Positions 44,624-55,734 of a stretch of 64,000 bases of DNA are shown in pieces; the first letter of the stretch is position 1, and every line of letters begins with the position of its first letter. The DNA is from Hyphomicrobiales bacterium. Lineage in GTDB: Bacteria > Pseudomonadota > Alphaproteobacteria > Rhizobiales > Rhizobiaceae. The stretch spans positions 346,760-410,759 of the forward strand of contig UBXG01000002.1 in the NCBI GenBank assembly GCA_900469475.1, read 5' to 3'. The position numbers and the translations under genes were made by a program. Below the pieces are notes generated by a model that did not search any database, was not told the origin of the DNA, and saw only the letters and a list, made by a program, of their open reading frames with translations.

Positions 44624-47535
44624 GCGGCTGAACCGGCTTTCTTCTCGGTGTCTGACTTTTCGACGGCAACGCCGCGCGTGGCGGCGGGCGCGATGATGCC
44701 GGAGGGCATGCGCTCGCGCATTTCATCCTCCTCGCCGGCCATGACCGCTTTCAGACGGGCGGTGATATAGGCTCGCCTGTTCTCGTTGGAAATCTTCTGC
44801 CCCACCAGATCGGCCACATAGAAGGTATCGATGACCTTCTCGCCGAAAGTGGTGATGCGCGCCGACTGGATATCGAGCGACAGGTCCGAAAGAACGGCCG
44901 TGATTTCCGACAGCAGGCCGGGCCGGTCGAGGCATTCGACCTCGATGACCGTGAACTTGTTGGAGAGGCTGTTGGTGATGATGACAGACGGTGGGATGAC
45001 GAAAGCCTTGTTCTTGCGGCGGTTCTTCGTCCGCGTCGCGATGACCTCCGGCAGCCGCTTGCGGCCGGCCAGCACGTCCTCGATCATCTTGCCTATCGTG
45101 GCGGCGCGACGCAGCTCATCGGCATCATCGGGGAATTCGCGGCTGACATGGATGGTGTCGAGCGCGCGGCCATCCGATGTCGTGAAGATCTGCGCATCGG
45201 CAATATTGGCCCCGGCCGCGGCGCAGGCGCCGGCGATCACGGTCAAAAGACGCGGATGGTCGGGCGAGAGCACGGTGATCTCGGTGATGGCATGGAAGCT
45301 GTCGGTGCGTACCATCGTGGCGAGGACCTTGCCCGCCTTGTCGGATTCACGCATGAACTGCGTATGGCGGATCTGATCTTCCAGCGGCACGGACAGCAGA
45401 TAGGGCTGATAGTGCAGCTTGACGTAGGCCTTGCGCTCCTTCTGGCTCCAATCGGCAAGTGCGTGTTCCAGCGCTTCGGCGGCAGCTTCGGCGCGTTCCT
45501 TGCGCGACACTTCGGAGAAACCGCCTGACAGCAGCAGCTCGGTTTCATAATAGAGCGTGCGCAGCAGCTGACCCTTCCAGCCGTTCCAGACGCCAGGGCC
45601 GACGGCGCGGATGTCGCAGACGGTCAGGATCAGCAGCATCTTCAGCCGGTCGAGCGACTGCACCCGGTCAGCGAAATCGATGATGGTCTTGCGGTCGGTC
45701 AAGTCGCGCGTCTGGGCGACCATCGACATGGTCAGATGCTCCGCGATCAGCCAAACCACCAGCTCCGTCTGCTTCGGTGAAAGGCCGAAGCGCGGGCAGA
45801 GCTTGCGTGCAACTGCGGCACCGGCTTCCGAATGGTCCTCCTCGCGGCCCTTGGCGATATCGTGCAACAGGACGGCGACATAGAGAGCATCGCGATCCTC
45901 GATATTGGGCATCAGCTTGTTGGTGAGCGGATGAATATCCTCAGCCTTGCCCTTGTCGATCTCCGACAGCACCTCGACGGCGCGGATCAGATGCTCGTCC
46001 ACAGTATAGTGGTGATACATGTTGAACTGCATCATCGAGACGATCTTGCCGAATTCCGGAATGAAGCGGCCGAGCACGCCCGCCTCGTTCATGCGGCGCA
46101 GGATCAGAGCTGGATCGCGCTTTGAGGTGAGGATGGACAGGAAGAGCCGGTTCGCCTCCTCGTTTTCGCGCAGATCGTTGTCGATCAGGCTCAGCGAGCG
46201 GGTGACGCGCTTCAATGCATCCGGATGGAATTCGAGGCCGTTGATGTCGGCGACGAAGAACAGCCGGATGAGACTGACCGGATCGCGCTTGAAGACATCG
46301 GGATTGGCAAGCGCGATGCGGCCGCGATCCTCGACGAACTCGACAGTGCCGGGGATCTTGCGCGAGCGGTTGGCAAAACGGCTGATGACGCCGGTGAGGC
46401 CTGGAGTGGCCTTCGCCTGCTGGTCCTCCAATGCGGCGCAGAGGATGCGGGTGAGATCACCGACATCCTTGGCGACAAGAAAATAGTGCTTCATGAAGCG
46501 CTCGACGGCCGAAAGGCCCGGGCGGGCGTTATAATCGAGGGCTGCGGCGATATCGCGCTGGATATCGAAGGAAAGCCGCTCTTCCGCCTTACCGGTCAAG
46601 AAATGCATGTGGCAGCGCACGGCCCAGAGGAAATCCTCGGCCTTCTCGAAGAGGCGATATTCCTGCTTCGAGAGCACGCCGAGCTTCACCAGCTCGGCGG
46701 GATCTCGCACGTGATAATAATATTTCGAGATCCAGAACAGCGTGTGCAGGTCGCGCAGGCCACCCTTGCCTTCCTTGACGTTCGGCTCGACCAGATAGCG
46801 GGTGTCGCCGGCCTTGCGGTGGCGCTCGTCGCGTTCGGCGAGCTTGGCGGCGATGAATTCCGGGCCGGTATTGGTGACGATTTCCTTGTCGAAGCGCGCC
46901 TGCAGCTCGCGCTCCAGCGCGACATTGCCGCAGATATAGCGGGTTTCGAGGATGGCGGTGCGCACCGTCATGTCGGACTTGGCCTCGCGGATGCACTCCT
47001 CGACCGTGCGCGTGGCGTGGCCAACTTTGAAGCCCATGTCCCAAAGCATATAGAGAATGAATTCGACCGCCTTGTGCGTCTCGCTCGCCGGCTTTGGCTG
47101 GAAAAGGAAGAGAAGGTCGATATCGGAGCCCGGCGCCAGAGTATCGCGGCCATAACCGCCGACGGCGGTGACGGAGAAGGCGCCTGCCTGTTTCGGATAG
47201 ACGTGGCGGACGGTGAAATCGTAGATGACGGTGATGATCTGGTCCTGCAGCCAGGAAATCCGGTGCGCGCAATTGAGCCCGCTGCCGTCGGCCATCAGCA
47301 ATCGCCGTGCTTCTTCCCGTCCTTCCTGGCTTGCCTTTTTCAACAGCGCCAGCAGCACGGAGCGTTCTTCATTCTTGTCCAGACCGCGTTTGGCGAGAGC
47401 CTCGCACTCCGCCTTCAGCGCGGATACATCGAGAATGGTTGAAAAATCGATATGATGCGTTTCCATGCTCTGCCGATCGGCTTTCTCTTCGCTGACCGCG
47501 GCCCGTTGCCGGCGCGCCTGTTTTTTCGTCTGCAT
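44620..47535 (-). CDS. glnD: protein-PII uridylyltransferase/uridylyl-removing enzyme
   Basis: Senses glutamine and uridylylates PII proteins, which sets nitrogen-control status. The 971-residue protein has the nucleotidyltransferase motif [19 protein letters not shown] near residue 130, an HD domain (about 480-600), and two C-terminal ACT domains ([19 protein letters not shown] and [18 protein letters not shown]). The start is either the ATG at 47535 or a later ATG at [10 protein letters not shown]; the upstream segment is basic and poorly conserved. It is coupled to murJ. Confidence 0.95.
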   Translation of the reverse strand: MQTKKQARRQRAAVSEEKADRQSMETHHIDFSTILDVSALKAECEALAKRGLDKNEERSVLLALLKKASQEGREEARRLLMADGSGLNCAHRISWLQDQIITVIYDFTVRHVYPKQAGAFSVTAVGGYGRDTLAPGSDIDLLFLFQPKPASETHKAVEFILYMLWDMGFKVGHATRTVEECIREAKSDMTVRTAILETRYICGNVALERELQARFDKEIVTNTGPEFIAAKLAERDERHRKAGDTRYLVEPNVKEGKGGLRDLHTLFWISKYYYHVRDPAELVKLGVLSKQEYRLFEKAEDFLWAVRCHMHFLTGKAEERLSFDIQRDIAAALDYNARPGLSAVERFMKHYFLVAKDVGDLTRILCAALEDQQAKATPGLTGVISRFANRSRKIPGTVEFVEDRGRIALANPDVFKRDPVSLIRLFFVADINGLEFHPDALKRVTRSLSLIDNDLRENEEANRLFLSILTSKRDPALILRRMNEAGVLGRFIPEFGKIVSMMQFNMYHHYTVDEHLIRAVEVLSEIDKGKAEDIHPLTNKLMPNIEDRDALYVAVLLHDIAKGREEDHSEAGAAVARKLCPRFGLSPKQTELVVWLIAEHLTMSMVAQTRDLTDRKTIIDFADRVQSLDRLKMLLILTVCDIRAVGPGVWNGWKGQLLRTLYYETELLLSGGFSEVSRKERAEAAAEALEHALADWSQKERKAYVKLHYQPYLLSVPLEDQIRHTQFMRESDKAGKVLATMVRTDSFHAITEITVLSPDHPRLLTVIAGACAAAGANIADAQIFTTSDGRALDTIHVSREFPDDADELRRAATIGKMIEDVLAGRKRLPEVIATRTKNRRKNKAFVIPPSVIITNSLSNKFTVIEVECLDRPGLLSEITAVLSDLSLDIQSARITTFGEKVIDTFYVADLVGQKISNENRRAYITARLKAVMAGEEDEMRERMPSGIIAPAATRGVAVEKSDTEKKAGSAA

Positions 47536-47653
47536 GCGCTATAGCCTCTTTGACCCGCGATTAACACAGGCATTCTGGGCCTGGTCTTTCCATGATTTCT
47601 ACCGGGCCAAATTTGACGAAGCGTGACGGCAATCGACGCAGAAGCCGGCGGTT

Positions 47654-47950
47654 TTAGGGCCTTGCCGGCTCAAGCGCCCGTCTGAGCTCGTTCAAGCTAT
47701 ATAATATGTTTCGCGACTGGGCGCCGATCTGCGTCACCATTTCGCGCTCGCATTCCCAATAACCGGCCTTGGCGATCTTCGAGCAAATATCGGAGATGCG
47801 GCTGCAGGACAGCGTAATATCGAGCAGGCCGCGATCGGAGCCACAATCCGGGGGCTCTCCCTCGCCGCAAATCTTGCCGCGCGCGGCGATCGGAGAGAAG
47901 CGCTCACCCAGAATGCGGACTTCGGCGAGAAGAACTTCGAGATACATCAT
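47654..47950 (-). CDS. small cysteine-containing hypothetical protein
   Basis: Possible protein of 98 residues between glnD and mutS, on the same strand as both. I do not recognise a family. It has five cysteines (residues 28, 36, 49, 56 and 67) and a helical pattern, with no signal peptide or membrane segment. An AGGG site lies 5 nt before the ATG. It could be a conserved rhizobial hypothetical protein. The opposite strand carries the tail of a long shadow ORF, so coding is not certain. Confidence 0.5.
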   Translation of the reverse strand: MMYLEVLLAEVRILGERFSPIAARGKICGEGEPPDCGSDRGLLDITLSCSRISDICSKIAKAGYWECEREMVTQIGAQSRNILYSLNELRRALEPARP

Positions 47951-47975
47951 ATTGCCCTTGGAATATCGCCTGTGG

Positions 47976-50717
47976 TCAGCTGCTTTTGGTAAGCGTTTTC
48001 TTCAGTTCATAGAGCACGTCAAGAGCGGCACGCGGCGTCAGATCGTCAAGATCCAGCGCTTTAAGCCTCTCCTCGACCTTGGACGGCTCGCGCCGGCCAA
48101 CTGCCTCCTCCCGGCGGACGGCCACCTGGAAGAGAGGCAGATCATCGATGAGCTGGCTTGCCGGATTCTTGCGGTCGGCATCTTCCAGCCGCGTCAGGAC
48201 ATCGCGCGCACGCGCCACCACGGAGGCAGGAAGGCCGGCAAGACGCGCGACCTGAATGCCATAGGAGCGATCGGCAGCCCCCGGCCCGACCTCATGCAGG
48301 AAGATGACATCGCCATCCCATTCCTTGACGCGCATGGTGGCATTGGAGAGCCGGCCGAGCTTTTCCGACAGCACGGTCAACTCGTGGAAATGCGTGGCGA
48401 AAAGGCCGCGGCATCGATTGGCCTCATGCAGATGCTCGACGGCAGCCCAGGCGATGGAAAGGCCATCGAAGGTCGCGGTTCCACGGCCGATTTCGTCGAG
48501 AATAACAAGCGAGCGTTCCGTCGCCTGATTGAGGATCGCCGCCGTCTCGACCATCTCGACCATGAAGGTCGAACGGCCTCGGGCCAGATCGTCGGAAGCG
48601 CCGACCCGCGAGAACAGCCGATCGACGATGCCGATATGGGCGGAAGCGGCCGGCACGAAAGAGCCCATCTGCGCGAGAATGGCGATCAAAGCATTCTGAC
48701 GCAGGAAGGTCGATTTACCGCCCATGTTGGGGCCGGTCAGGAGCCAGATGGCGCCATCCTTGCCGCCGGACTTCGGCGAGAGATCGCAATTGTTGGCGAC
48801 GAACGGACCGCCGGCCTGACGACGGAGCGCCTGCTCCACCACCGGATGGCGACCGCCCTCGATGGCGAACATGCGGCTGCCATCGACGATGGGTCGGCAA
48901 TAGGCCTGCTCCTCGGCAAGGAGCGCAAGGCCGGCTGCAACATCGATCACGGACAGCGCGCGGGCGCCCGCCTTGATCGCCTCGGCAGCGGCCACCACGG
49001 CCGCGACCATACGGTCGAAGGCCTCGAGCTCGATCGCCAGTGCCTTGTCAGCGGCATTGGCGATGCGGCTTTCGAGATCGGCAAGTTCGGTCGTGGTGAA
49101 ACGCATGGCATTCGCCATGGTCTGGCGATGGATGAAGCGCGCCTTGGCTTCGCTTGTATCCGTCATCGGACCAGCATTGCCGGCTGTGACCTCGATGAAA
49201 TAGCCGAGCACATTGTTATGCTTGATCTTCAGCGACTTGATGCCGGTCTCCTCGGCATATTGCAGCTGCAGGCCCGCTATGACGCGGCGCGACTGATCGC
49301 GGAGCGCCCGCACTTCGTCGAGCTCGGCATTCGCCCCTTCTCTCAAGAAACCGCCGTCGCGTTTCAGCAACGGCAGCTCGTCGGCAAGTGTCGCGGCGAG
49401 CATCGCTTCAAGATCGGCGGGCAAGGCAACGAGCCCGGTCAATGCAGCCTTCAGCTCTTCCGGCAGAAGTGCAGTTCCGAGCATGCGGGCAACGTCGGTT
49501 GCGGCTGCCAAGCCCTGGCGGATCGCCCAGAGATCGCGCGGGCCGCCGCGATCGAGTGCGAGGCGCGACAGGGCGCGCGGCATGTCAGGCACATGCTTCA
49601 ATGCCGAACGCAAATCGCTGCAGAGCGACGGCTCCTCGGTCAGAAAGCCGATCGAATCCAGACGCTCATTGATACGGACAGGGTCGGTCAGCGGCGACAT
49701 CAGCCGCTCGGCGAGGAGGCGAGCACCGCCGCCGGTCACGGTGCGATCGATCGCCTTCAGGAGCGAGCCGTTGCGATCACCGGAGAGCGTGCGCACCAGC
49801 TCCAGATTGGCGCGGGTGGCGGGATCGATGAAAAGCGTGGAGGCGCCGCTTTCGCGCTCCGGCAACCCCAGCGGCGGTCGCTCGGCAAGCTGGGTCTTTT
49901 CGACATAGGCAATCGCGGCGGCGGCGGCGGCCAGTTCCGCGCGGGTGAACGTGCCGAAACCATCGAGCGTCGACACGCCGAAGTAACGGGTGATTCGCCC
50001 CTCAGCGCTGGCACTATCGAAGAGCACCGCCGGCTGCGGAACGGCAGTCCGGCCGAGTATATCGAAAACGGGCTTCAATTCCGGATCGTGGAACATGGTA
50101 TCCGGCAGGATCAGCTCTCTCGGATCGATGCGCAGGATATCGGCGAGCAGCCTTGACGCCTCCGTCTCGGCGAGGCGGAAGACACCAGTCGAAATATCGA
50201 TCCAGGCGAGCGCCAGCTGCGGCTCGGCGCCACCGCGAATGCGGGTGAGCGCCATGAGATAGTTGGATTCGGAGGGCGAAAGCAGCTTCTCTTCGGTGAT
50301 CGTGCCTGGCGTCACCAGACGCACGACATCGCGCCGCACCACCGACTTGCCGCCGCGCTTCTTGGCTTCCGCCGGATCTTCTACCTGCTCGCAGACGGCG
50401 ACGCGGAAACCAAGGGCGATCAGCTTTTGCAGATAATCATCGGCGGCGTGAACAGGCACGCCACACATTGGGATATCCTGTCCCATGTGCTGACCGCGCT
50501 TCGTCAGCGTGATCCCAAGCGCACGCGAGGCATCGATGGCGTCTTCGAAGAACAGCTCGTAGAAGTCGCCCATGCGGTAGAACAGAAGCGAACCGGGATT
50601 GTTCGCCTTGATCTCGATATATTGCTCCATCATCGGAGTAGCCGAGGCGCGGCTTTCCTCCGAGGCAAGCTCGGCGGCCGAGAAAGCATCGATGCTGGCG
50701 TTAATACGTTCGTTCAC
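47976..50717 (-). CDS. mutS: DNA mismatch repair protein MutS
   Basis: Mismatch recognition ATPase of 913 residues. The mismatch-binding motif [20 protein letters not shown] (Phe-x-Glu) is near the N-terminus, the Walker A motif is [13 protein letters not shown] at about 685, and the signature [14 protein letters not shown] follows. Length and domain order are normal. It is divergent from tme over 113 bp. Confidence 0.97.
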   Translation of the reverse strand: MNERINASIDAFSAAELASEESRASATPMMEQYIEIKANNPGSLLFYRMGDFYELFFEDAIDASRALGITLTKRGQHMGQDIPMCGVPVHAADDYLQKLIALGFRVAVCEQVEDPAEAKKRGGKSVVRRDVVRLVTPGTITEEKLLSPSESNYLMALTRIRGGAEPQLALAWIDISTGVFRLAETEASRLLADILRIDPRELILPDTMFHDPELKPVFDILGRTAVPQPAVLFDSASAEGRITRYFGVSTLDGFGTFTRAELAAAAAAIAYVEKTQLAERPPLGLPERESGASTLFIDPATRANLELVRTLSGDRNGSLLKAIDRTVTGGGARLLAERLMSPLTDPVRINERLDSIGFLTEEPSLCSDLRSALKHVPDMPRALSRLALDRGGPRDLWAIRQGLAAATDVARMLGTALLPEELKAALTGLVALPADLEAMLAATLADELPLLKRDGGFLREGANAELDEVRALRDQSRRVIAGLQLQYAEETGIKSLKIKHNNVLGYFIEVTAGNAGPMTDTSEAKARFIHRQTMANAMRFTTTELADLESRIANAADKALAIELEAFDRMVAAVVAAAEAIKAGARALSVIDVAAGLALLAEEQAYCRPIVDGSRMFAIEGGRHPVVEQALRRQAGGPFVANNCDLSPKSGGKDGAIWLLTGPNMGGKSTFLRQNALIAILAQMGSFVPAASAHIGIVDRLFSRVGASDDLARGRSTFMVEMVETAAILNQATERSLVILDEIGRGTATFDGLSIAWAAVEHLHEANRCRGLFATHFHELTVLSEKLGRLSNATMRVKEWDGDVIFLHEVGPGAADRSYGIQVARLAGLPASVVARARDVLTRLEDADRKNPASQLIDDLPLFQVAVRREEAVGRREPSKVEERLKALDLDDLTPRAALDVLYELKKTLTKSS

Positions 50718-50830
50718 GGAGGTGCAGTTTTTCCAAAAAAATGAGGTGTCACCCTATCCGCGCGCCGCTATAGAAGACAACAGCTATCGGGCAAGAGGGA
50801 CCGGTCGCCCACAGGAGGTTTGGAGGAACA

Positions 50831-53119
50831 ATGGCTGAGAGCAAGAGCAAGTCGCGTCCGGGAACGGGGATCACCGATCAGGAAGCATTGGACTTCCACA
50901 GGAACGGCCGTCCCGGCAAGCTTGAGATCAACCCGACCAAGCCGATGGCGACCCAGCGCGATCTTTCGCTTGCCTATTCGCCCGGGGTCGCCGTCCCCGT
51001 GAAGGCGATCGCTGCCGATCCGGCCACCGCCTACGACTATACCACGCGTGGCAATATGGTCGCCGTCATTTCCAACGGAACAGCCATTCTCGGCCTCGGC
51101 AATCTCGGCGCGCTCGCGTCCAAGCCGGTCATGGAAGGCAAGTCGGTCCTCTTCAAGCGCTTCGCCGACGTCGATTCGATCGATCTCGAGATCGATACCG
51201 AGAATGTCGACGAATTCATCAATTGCGTGCGCTATCTCGGCCCCTCCTTCGGCGGCATCAATCTGGAAGACATCAAGGCACCCGACTGCTTCATCATCGA
51301 GCAGCGCCTGCGCGAGCTCATGGATATCCCCGTGTTCCATGACGACCAGCACGGCACCGCCATCATCGCCGCCGCCGGCCTCATCAACGCACTGGAGCTG
51401 ACAGGGCGCGACCTCAAGACCACCAAGCTCGTCTGCAACGGCGCGGGCGCTGCCGCCATCGCCTGCATCGAGCTGATCAAGTCGATGGGCTTCAATCCGG
51501 AGAACGTCACCCTTTGCGACACGAAGGGCGTGATCTATCAGGGCCGCAGCGAGGGCATGAACCAGTGGAAGTCGGCTCATGCGGTCAAGACCGACAAGCG
51601 CACGCTAGCGGAAGCCATGAAGGGCGCCGACGTCGTGTTCGGCCTGTCGCAGAAGGATGCCTTCTCCGAAGACATGATCCGCTCCATGGCCGACCGGCCG
51701 ATCATCTTCGCCATGGCCAATCCCGATCCGGAAATCACGCCGGAGGAAGTCGCCCGCATCCGCGACGACGCCATCATGGCGACGGGGCGCTCGGACTATC
51801 CGAACCAAGTCAACAACGTCCTCGGCTTCCCCTATATCTTCCGCGGTGCGCTCGACGTGCGCGCCACCACTATCAATGACGAGATGAAGATCGCCGCCGT
51901 AAGAGCCTTGGCCAGTCTTGCGCGCGAAGACGTGCCCGATGATGTGGTCGCCGCCTATCAGGGCGCAAGGCCGCGCTTCGGCGCGCAATATATCATCCCC
52001 GTGCCCTTCGACCCGCGCCTTATCTCGGCAATCCCCGTAGCTGTCGCAAAAGCTGCGATCGAGAGCGGCGTAGCGCGCCGCGAAATAGCAGACATGGAAG
52101 CCTATGCACGCGAACTCTCGGCCCGGCGCGATCCGATCGCCTCGACGCTGGCGCAGCTCTACGAACGAGTGCGCCGACATCAGAAGCGCATCGTCTTTGC
52201 CGAAGCGGAAGAGGAGCAGGTCATGCGCGCCGCCCTCTCCTACGCCAATCAGGGGCTCGGCACGGCGATCCTTCTCGGCCGCGAAGATCTGATCCAGGCG
52301 ACCGCCGAACGCGCCGGTATCGATCTCAACCGCCCCGGCCTCGAGATCGTCAATGCTCGCATCTCGAAGCGGGGCGATGCCTATATCGATTATCTCTATG
52401 CCCGGCTGCAGCGCCAGGGCTACCTGCATCGTGACGTGATCCGCCTGATCCATAACGACCGCAATCACTTTGCCGCCTGCATGGTCGCATTGGGCGATGC
52501 CGACGGCATGGTGACGGGCGTCACCCGCAACTATTCGACCGCGCTCGGCGACGTGCGCCGCTGCATCGACGCCAAGCCGGGCCACCGCGTCATCGGCATA
52601 TCAATCGTGCTTGCCCGCGGCCGCACCGTCTTCGTCGCCGATACCGCCGTGCATGACATGCCGACCTCGGAAGAACTGGCCGATATCGCCGAGGAAGCTG
52701 CCGGCTTCGCACGGCGCATGGGCTATGAGCCGCGCGTCGCCATGCTCGCTTACTCCACCTTCGGACATCCCCCGGGCGAACGCTCCGAGCGGGTGCGCGA
52801 AGCGGTGAACATTCTCGACAAGCGCTACGTCAATTTTGAGTTCGACGGCGAAATGGCCGCCGATGTGGCGCTGGACCGCAAGCTCATGGAAAGCCTCTAT
52901 CCCTTCTCGCGGCTATCCGGACCGGCAAACGTGCTTGTCATGCCCGCTTTCCACTCTGCGGCGATCTCCACCAAGATGCTGCAGGAGCTCGGCGGCTCCA
53001 CCGTCATCGGCCCGCTGCTCGTCGGCCTCGACAAGCCGGTGCAGATCACATCGATGGGGGCCAAGGATTCCGATATCGTCAATATGGCCGCGATCGCGGC
53101 CTATGGTGCGGGGTCGTAG
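50831..53119 (+). CDS. tme: NADP-dependent malic enzyme
   Basis: Converts malate to pyruvate and CO2. The 762-residue protein has an N-terminal malic enzyme (about 1-430; FHDDQHGTA and VCNGAGAAAIACIELI) and a C-terminal phosphotransacetylase-like domain (about 440-760). Rhizobial Tme and Dme both have this form. The position next to mutS matches S. meliloti tme (NADP-linked), so I prefer tme, with dme as an alternative. Ribosome-binding purines GGAGGAACA precede the ATG. Confidence 0.9.
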   Translation: MAESKSKSRPGTGITDQEALDFHRNGRPGKLEINPTKPMATQRDLSLAYSPGVAVPVKAIAADPATAYDYTTRGNMVAVISNGTAILGLGNLGALASKPVMEGKSVLFKRFADVDSIDLEIDTENVDEFINCVRYLGPSFGGINLEDIKAPDCFIIEQRLRELMDIPVFHDDQHGTAIIAAAGLINALELTGRDLKTTKLVCNGAGAAAIACIELIKSMGFNPENVTLCDTKGVIYQGRSEGMNQWKSAHAVKTDKRTLAEAMKGADVVFGLSQKDAFSEDMIRSMADRPIIFAMANPDPEITPEEVARIRDDAIMATGRSDYPNQVNNVLGFPYIFRGALDVRATTINDEMKIAAVRALASLAREDVPDDVVAAYQGARPRFGAQYIIPVPFDPRLISAIPVAVAKAAIESGVARREIADMEAYARELSARRDPIASTLAQLYERVRRHQKRIVFAEAEEEQVMRAALSYANQGLGTAILLGREDLIQATAERAGIDLNRPGLEIVNARISKRGDAYIDYLYARLQRQGYLHRDVIRLIHNDRNHFAACMVALGDADGMVTGVTRNYSTALGDVRRCIDAKPGHRVIGISIVLARGRTVFVADTAVHDMPTSEELADIAEEAAGFARRMGYEPRVAMLAYSTFGHPPGERSERVREAVNILDKRYVNFEFDGEMAADVALDRKLMESLYPFSRLSGPANVLVMPAFHSAAISTKMLQELGGSTVIGPLLVGLDKPVQITSMGAKDSDIVNMAAIAAYGAGS

Positions 53120-53196
53120 ACGCTACCTTATGAAATTGAGCCGGCGACCCAACAAAGGTGATGGGCTCCGGCGTCAATTCGGTGTAAAATAGCGAG

Positions 53197-54606
53197 ATGA
53201 GTGAGGCCCAGGTCCTATTCGGAGTGCTGCGCCATTCTGCGCAGCCTGAGATTGTCGATGCTATCGAGCGGCTCGTCCTTGAGGCACCCGACCGCAAGCT
53301 TAACCGTGTGAATGCGCTCGCCTTCGCCGCCGACCATAGCTTCGATGAAGAGCAGACTATCAATGCCTTCCTGCACGCGTCGCGCCTTGGCCTGTTCGAG
53401 ATGTCGTGGAATGTTCTTTGCCCCGGCTGCGGCGGGGTATTGGATGCCAATACTTCGCTGAAAACCGTGCAAAGCGACACCTACAACTGTACGCTTTGCG
53501 CAGCCGGCTACGAGCCGACGCTTGATGAGATGGTGGAAGTCACCTTCACCGTCAGTCCGCGCGTGCGCCACATAGAAGCGCACAATCCGCACGACCTGCC
53601 GCCCCTTGAATATTTCCGTCAGATCTATTGGGGCTCGGGTATCGACCTTCCCGACGAGGGATATGAAGAAAAAGTCGATCAATTCGTTCTGGAATCGCTC
53701 GAGCTGCCGCCCGGCGAGAAAGCGGTGATATCGCTTCAATTGCCGGCGGAATTCACCATCATCTTCGAGCCTGTCACGCATGCAGCGCAATTCCTCGATG
53801 TGAAGGGAGAGCCGACGAAGGAACGGCAGACCCTCTCAATCGTTTTCGATCGCATGCACCGGCACAGCGAAGCAATCGAATTGCGGCCCGGTCCCTTGCG
53901 CATCCAGATGGAGAACCACACGGACCTTCGCGTGCTGCCGTCGATCTGCGTGGCAAACGAGGCTCTGCACACGCTGCTTGGACAGCGCCGGCCATTTCTG
54001 ACCGCCAAGCACCTGCTTTCCAACCAGACCTTCCGTGACATCTACCGTACGGATACGATCGACATCGATCAGCGACTGAAGATCACCAGCCTCACCTTTC
54101 TGTTCACCGACCTGCGCGGTTCCACGGAATTATACGAAAGGGTAGGCGATCTCGCTGCCTTCGATCTGGTCAAAACCCATTTCGGCATCCTGCATGAGAT
54201 CGTGGCGGCGGAGGCGGGTGCCGTCGTCAAGACGATCGGCGATGCGGTCATGGCGACGTTCCCGACGCCGGATCGGGCGCTCACTGCGGCGATGCGGATG
54301 CGCGAGGCTATGCTCAGCCTCAACAATGAGCGCGGTAACGATGACCTTCTCCTGAAAATCGGCATCCACGAGGGGCCGTGCATCGCCGTGAGCCTGAATG
54401 AACGGCAGGATTATTTCGGGCAGACGGTCAATATCGCATCCCGCGTCCAGCATCTCGCCACATCACGCGAAATCTTCGCCACCAGTTCGGTGCTCGATCA
54501 TCCTCGCGCTGCCGAACTGATGACAAGACGCGGTCTCACGCCGCAATCGCATCATGTCGCGCTGCGCGGCATCACCGATGCGATCGATATTTTTGCGATC
54601 CCCTGA
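53197..54606 (+). CDS. DUF5939 adenylate/guanylate cyclase
   Basis: Predicted soluble class III nucleotide cyclase of 469 residues. A DUF5939-like N-terminal part includes a zinc-ribbon pattern (Cys75/78 and Cys98/101). The catalytic domain spans about 297-465 with metal-binding Asp305 (FTDLRGST) and Asp349 (IGDAVMATF), Lys345 as the purine-specificity position, and Asn412/Arg416 (VNIASR). All key residues are present, so it should be active, probably with ATP. The input signal is unknown. It is 77 bp after tme. Confidence 0.88.
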   Translation: MSEAQVLFGVLRHSAQPEIVDAIERLVLEAPDRKLNRVNALAFAADHSFDEEQTINAFLHASRLGLFEMSWNVLCPGCGGVLDANTSLKTVQSDTYNCTLCAAGYEPTLDEMVEVTFTVSPRVRHIEAHNPHDLPPLEYFRQIYWGSGIDLPDEGYEEKVDQFVLESLELPPGEKAVISLQLPAEFTIIFEPVTHAAQFLDVKGEPTKERQTLSIVFDRMHRHSEAIELRPGPLRIQMENHTDLRVLPSICVANEALHTLLGQRRPFLTAKHLLSNQTFRDIYRTDTIDIDQRLKITSLTFLFTDLRGSTELYERVGDLAAFDLVKTHFGILHEIVAAEAGAVVKTIGDAVMATFPTPDRALTAAMRMREAMLSLNNERGNDDLLLKIGIHEGPCIAVSLNERQDYFGQTVNIASRVQHLATSREIFATSSVLDHPRAAELMTRRGLTPQSHHVALRGITDAIDIFAIP

Positions 54607-54624
54607 GACCTATCTTGAGATTTT

Positions 54625-55503
54625 TCAGCTTGCGAAGCGACCCGCATCCGCGCCGTAATAATTGACGTAGCGGTCCGAGATGCTGGCGATCGGCAGTACG
54701 ATCAGCACATCGGTCGTGTTGAAGGCGTGGTCGACAACGGCGTTGGAACCGACCATGGCACCGAGGCGCAGATATCCCTTGATCAGCGGCGGCATCGCCA
54801 TCAGCGCTTTCTTCGGATTGACGGCTTCGACCGGCATCAGGTCCATGGTCCGGGCGAGCGACGGCAGAGCACCGACGGCCCAGTCATCCTTGGCGACAAC
54901 ATTGTGATAGAGAAAGGACAAGGCGAGCGCGTGCTGTTCCGGCAGGACACCGGGGAAGGAGGCGCAACCGATCATCGCGCCCATGCCGTGCTTCAGCGCA
55001 TAGGCCCAATTGCCTTGCCACAGCAATTCCACCGTGCGCTTGTTCCGGTATGCCGGCAACACGCAGGAACGGCCGAGTTCCATGAAACGCTTATCGGGAT
55101 GACGGGCAAGCAGCGCGTCGATGTCGAATTCCGATGACGAATAGAAGCCACCATTTGCCATGGCCACTTCCTGGCGCAGCAGGCGGTAGGTGCCGACGAT
55201 CTGGTCCTCCGGATCGCCTTCGATCGAGCGATCCAGCACCAGAAGATGGTCGCAAATGGCGTCCCAGCTGTCGACGTCGCGTTGACGACGCATGGCGTCA
55301 GCCGGAAGTTGCGCGTTCATCTCCTCGACGAAAACGCGGTAGCGTACGGCCTGAGCGGCATCGATTTCGCGCGCCGTGCGGGCAAGGCGCGTTTCGAGAT
55401 TTCCGATGCGTCCGAGCACATCGCTGGCAACCGGCTCAACCGTTGCCTTTGAAGACTGAACCATTTCGCCCTGAGCTTCGCGATTCAAGATTTCGATGGA
55501 CAT
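54625..55503 (-). CDS. olsB: L-ornithine N-alpha-acyltransferase
   Basis: Catalyses the first step of ornithine lipid synthesis, using 3-hydroxyacyl-ACP. The 292-residue product matches the OlsB/hemolysin-like acyltransferase family: AVRYRVFVEEMNAQ, DHLLVLD, FMELGRSCVLPAYRNKRT and IGCASFPG. In S. meliloti, olsB lies next to tme, as here. The ATG at 55503 (MSIEILNREAQ) is used; the upstream extension covers the Pho-box-like sequence. Its partner olsA is at 37653-38450. Confidence 0.9.
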   Translation of the reverse strand: MSIEILNREAQGEMVQSSKATVEPVASDVLGRIGNLETRLARTAREIDAAQAVRYRVFVEEMNAQLPADAMRRQRDVDSWDAICDHLLVLDRSIEGDPEDQIVGTYRLLRQEVAMANGGFYSSSEFDIDALLARHPDKRFMELGRSCVLPAYRNKRTVELLWQGNWAYALKHGMGAMIGCASFPGVLPEQHALALSFLYHNVVAKDDWAVGALPSLARTMDLMPVEAVNPKKALMAMPPLIKGYLRLGAMVGSNAVVDHAFNTTDVLIVLPIASISDRYVNYYGADAGRFAS

Positions 55504-55551
55504 GGCGATTCTCCCCCTACGGGCCGATATAGCGCCATAAACCAAATTCGT

Positions 55552-55569
55552 GCGACAGGAAAGTGACAC
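55552..55569 (-). promoter_or_regulatory. Pho-box-like repeat upstream of olsB
   Basis: On the minus strand it reads GTGTCAC-TTTC-CTGTCGC, two 7-bp units spaced by 4 bp. The PhoB consensus is CTGTCAT-N4-CTGTCAT, and both TGTC cores are preserved at the right period. It is 49-66 bp upstream of the olsB ATG. Ornithine lipid synthesis rises under phosphate limitation in S. meliloti in a PhoB-dependent way. Confidence 0.6.
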
Positions 55570-55734
55570 GCAGCCTTGCTAAATGCAAGAACCGTGCCCA
55601 TTGCAATTTTTCGAATAGGCGCGCCGTCCCCAACTTAGCAGCGGCAAATGCCACAAGTTGAACCTTCTCGCCGCCCTCTATCGAACATTGATGAGCCGGC
55701 TTTCTTGTCCTTCGCTCGAAGATCGAAAATAATT

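Noticed and set aside
47769..50156. ORF of 795 codons on the plus strand
   Set aside because: It lies fully opposite mutS, which has all its motifs. The translation has no recognisable domain.
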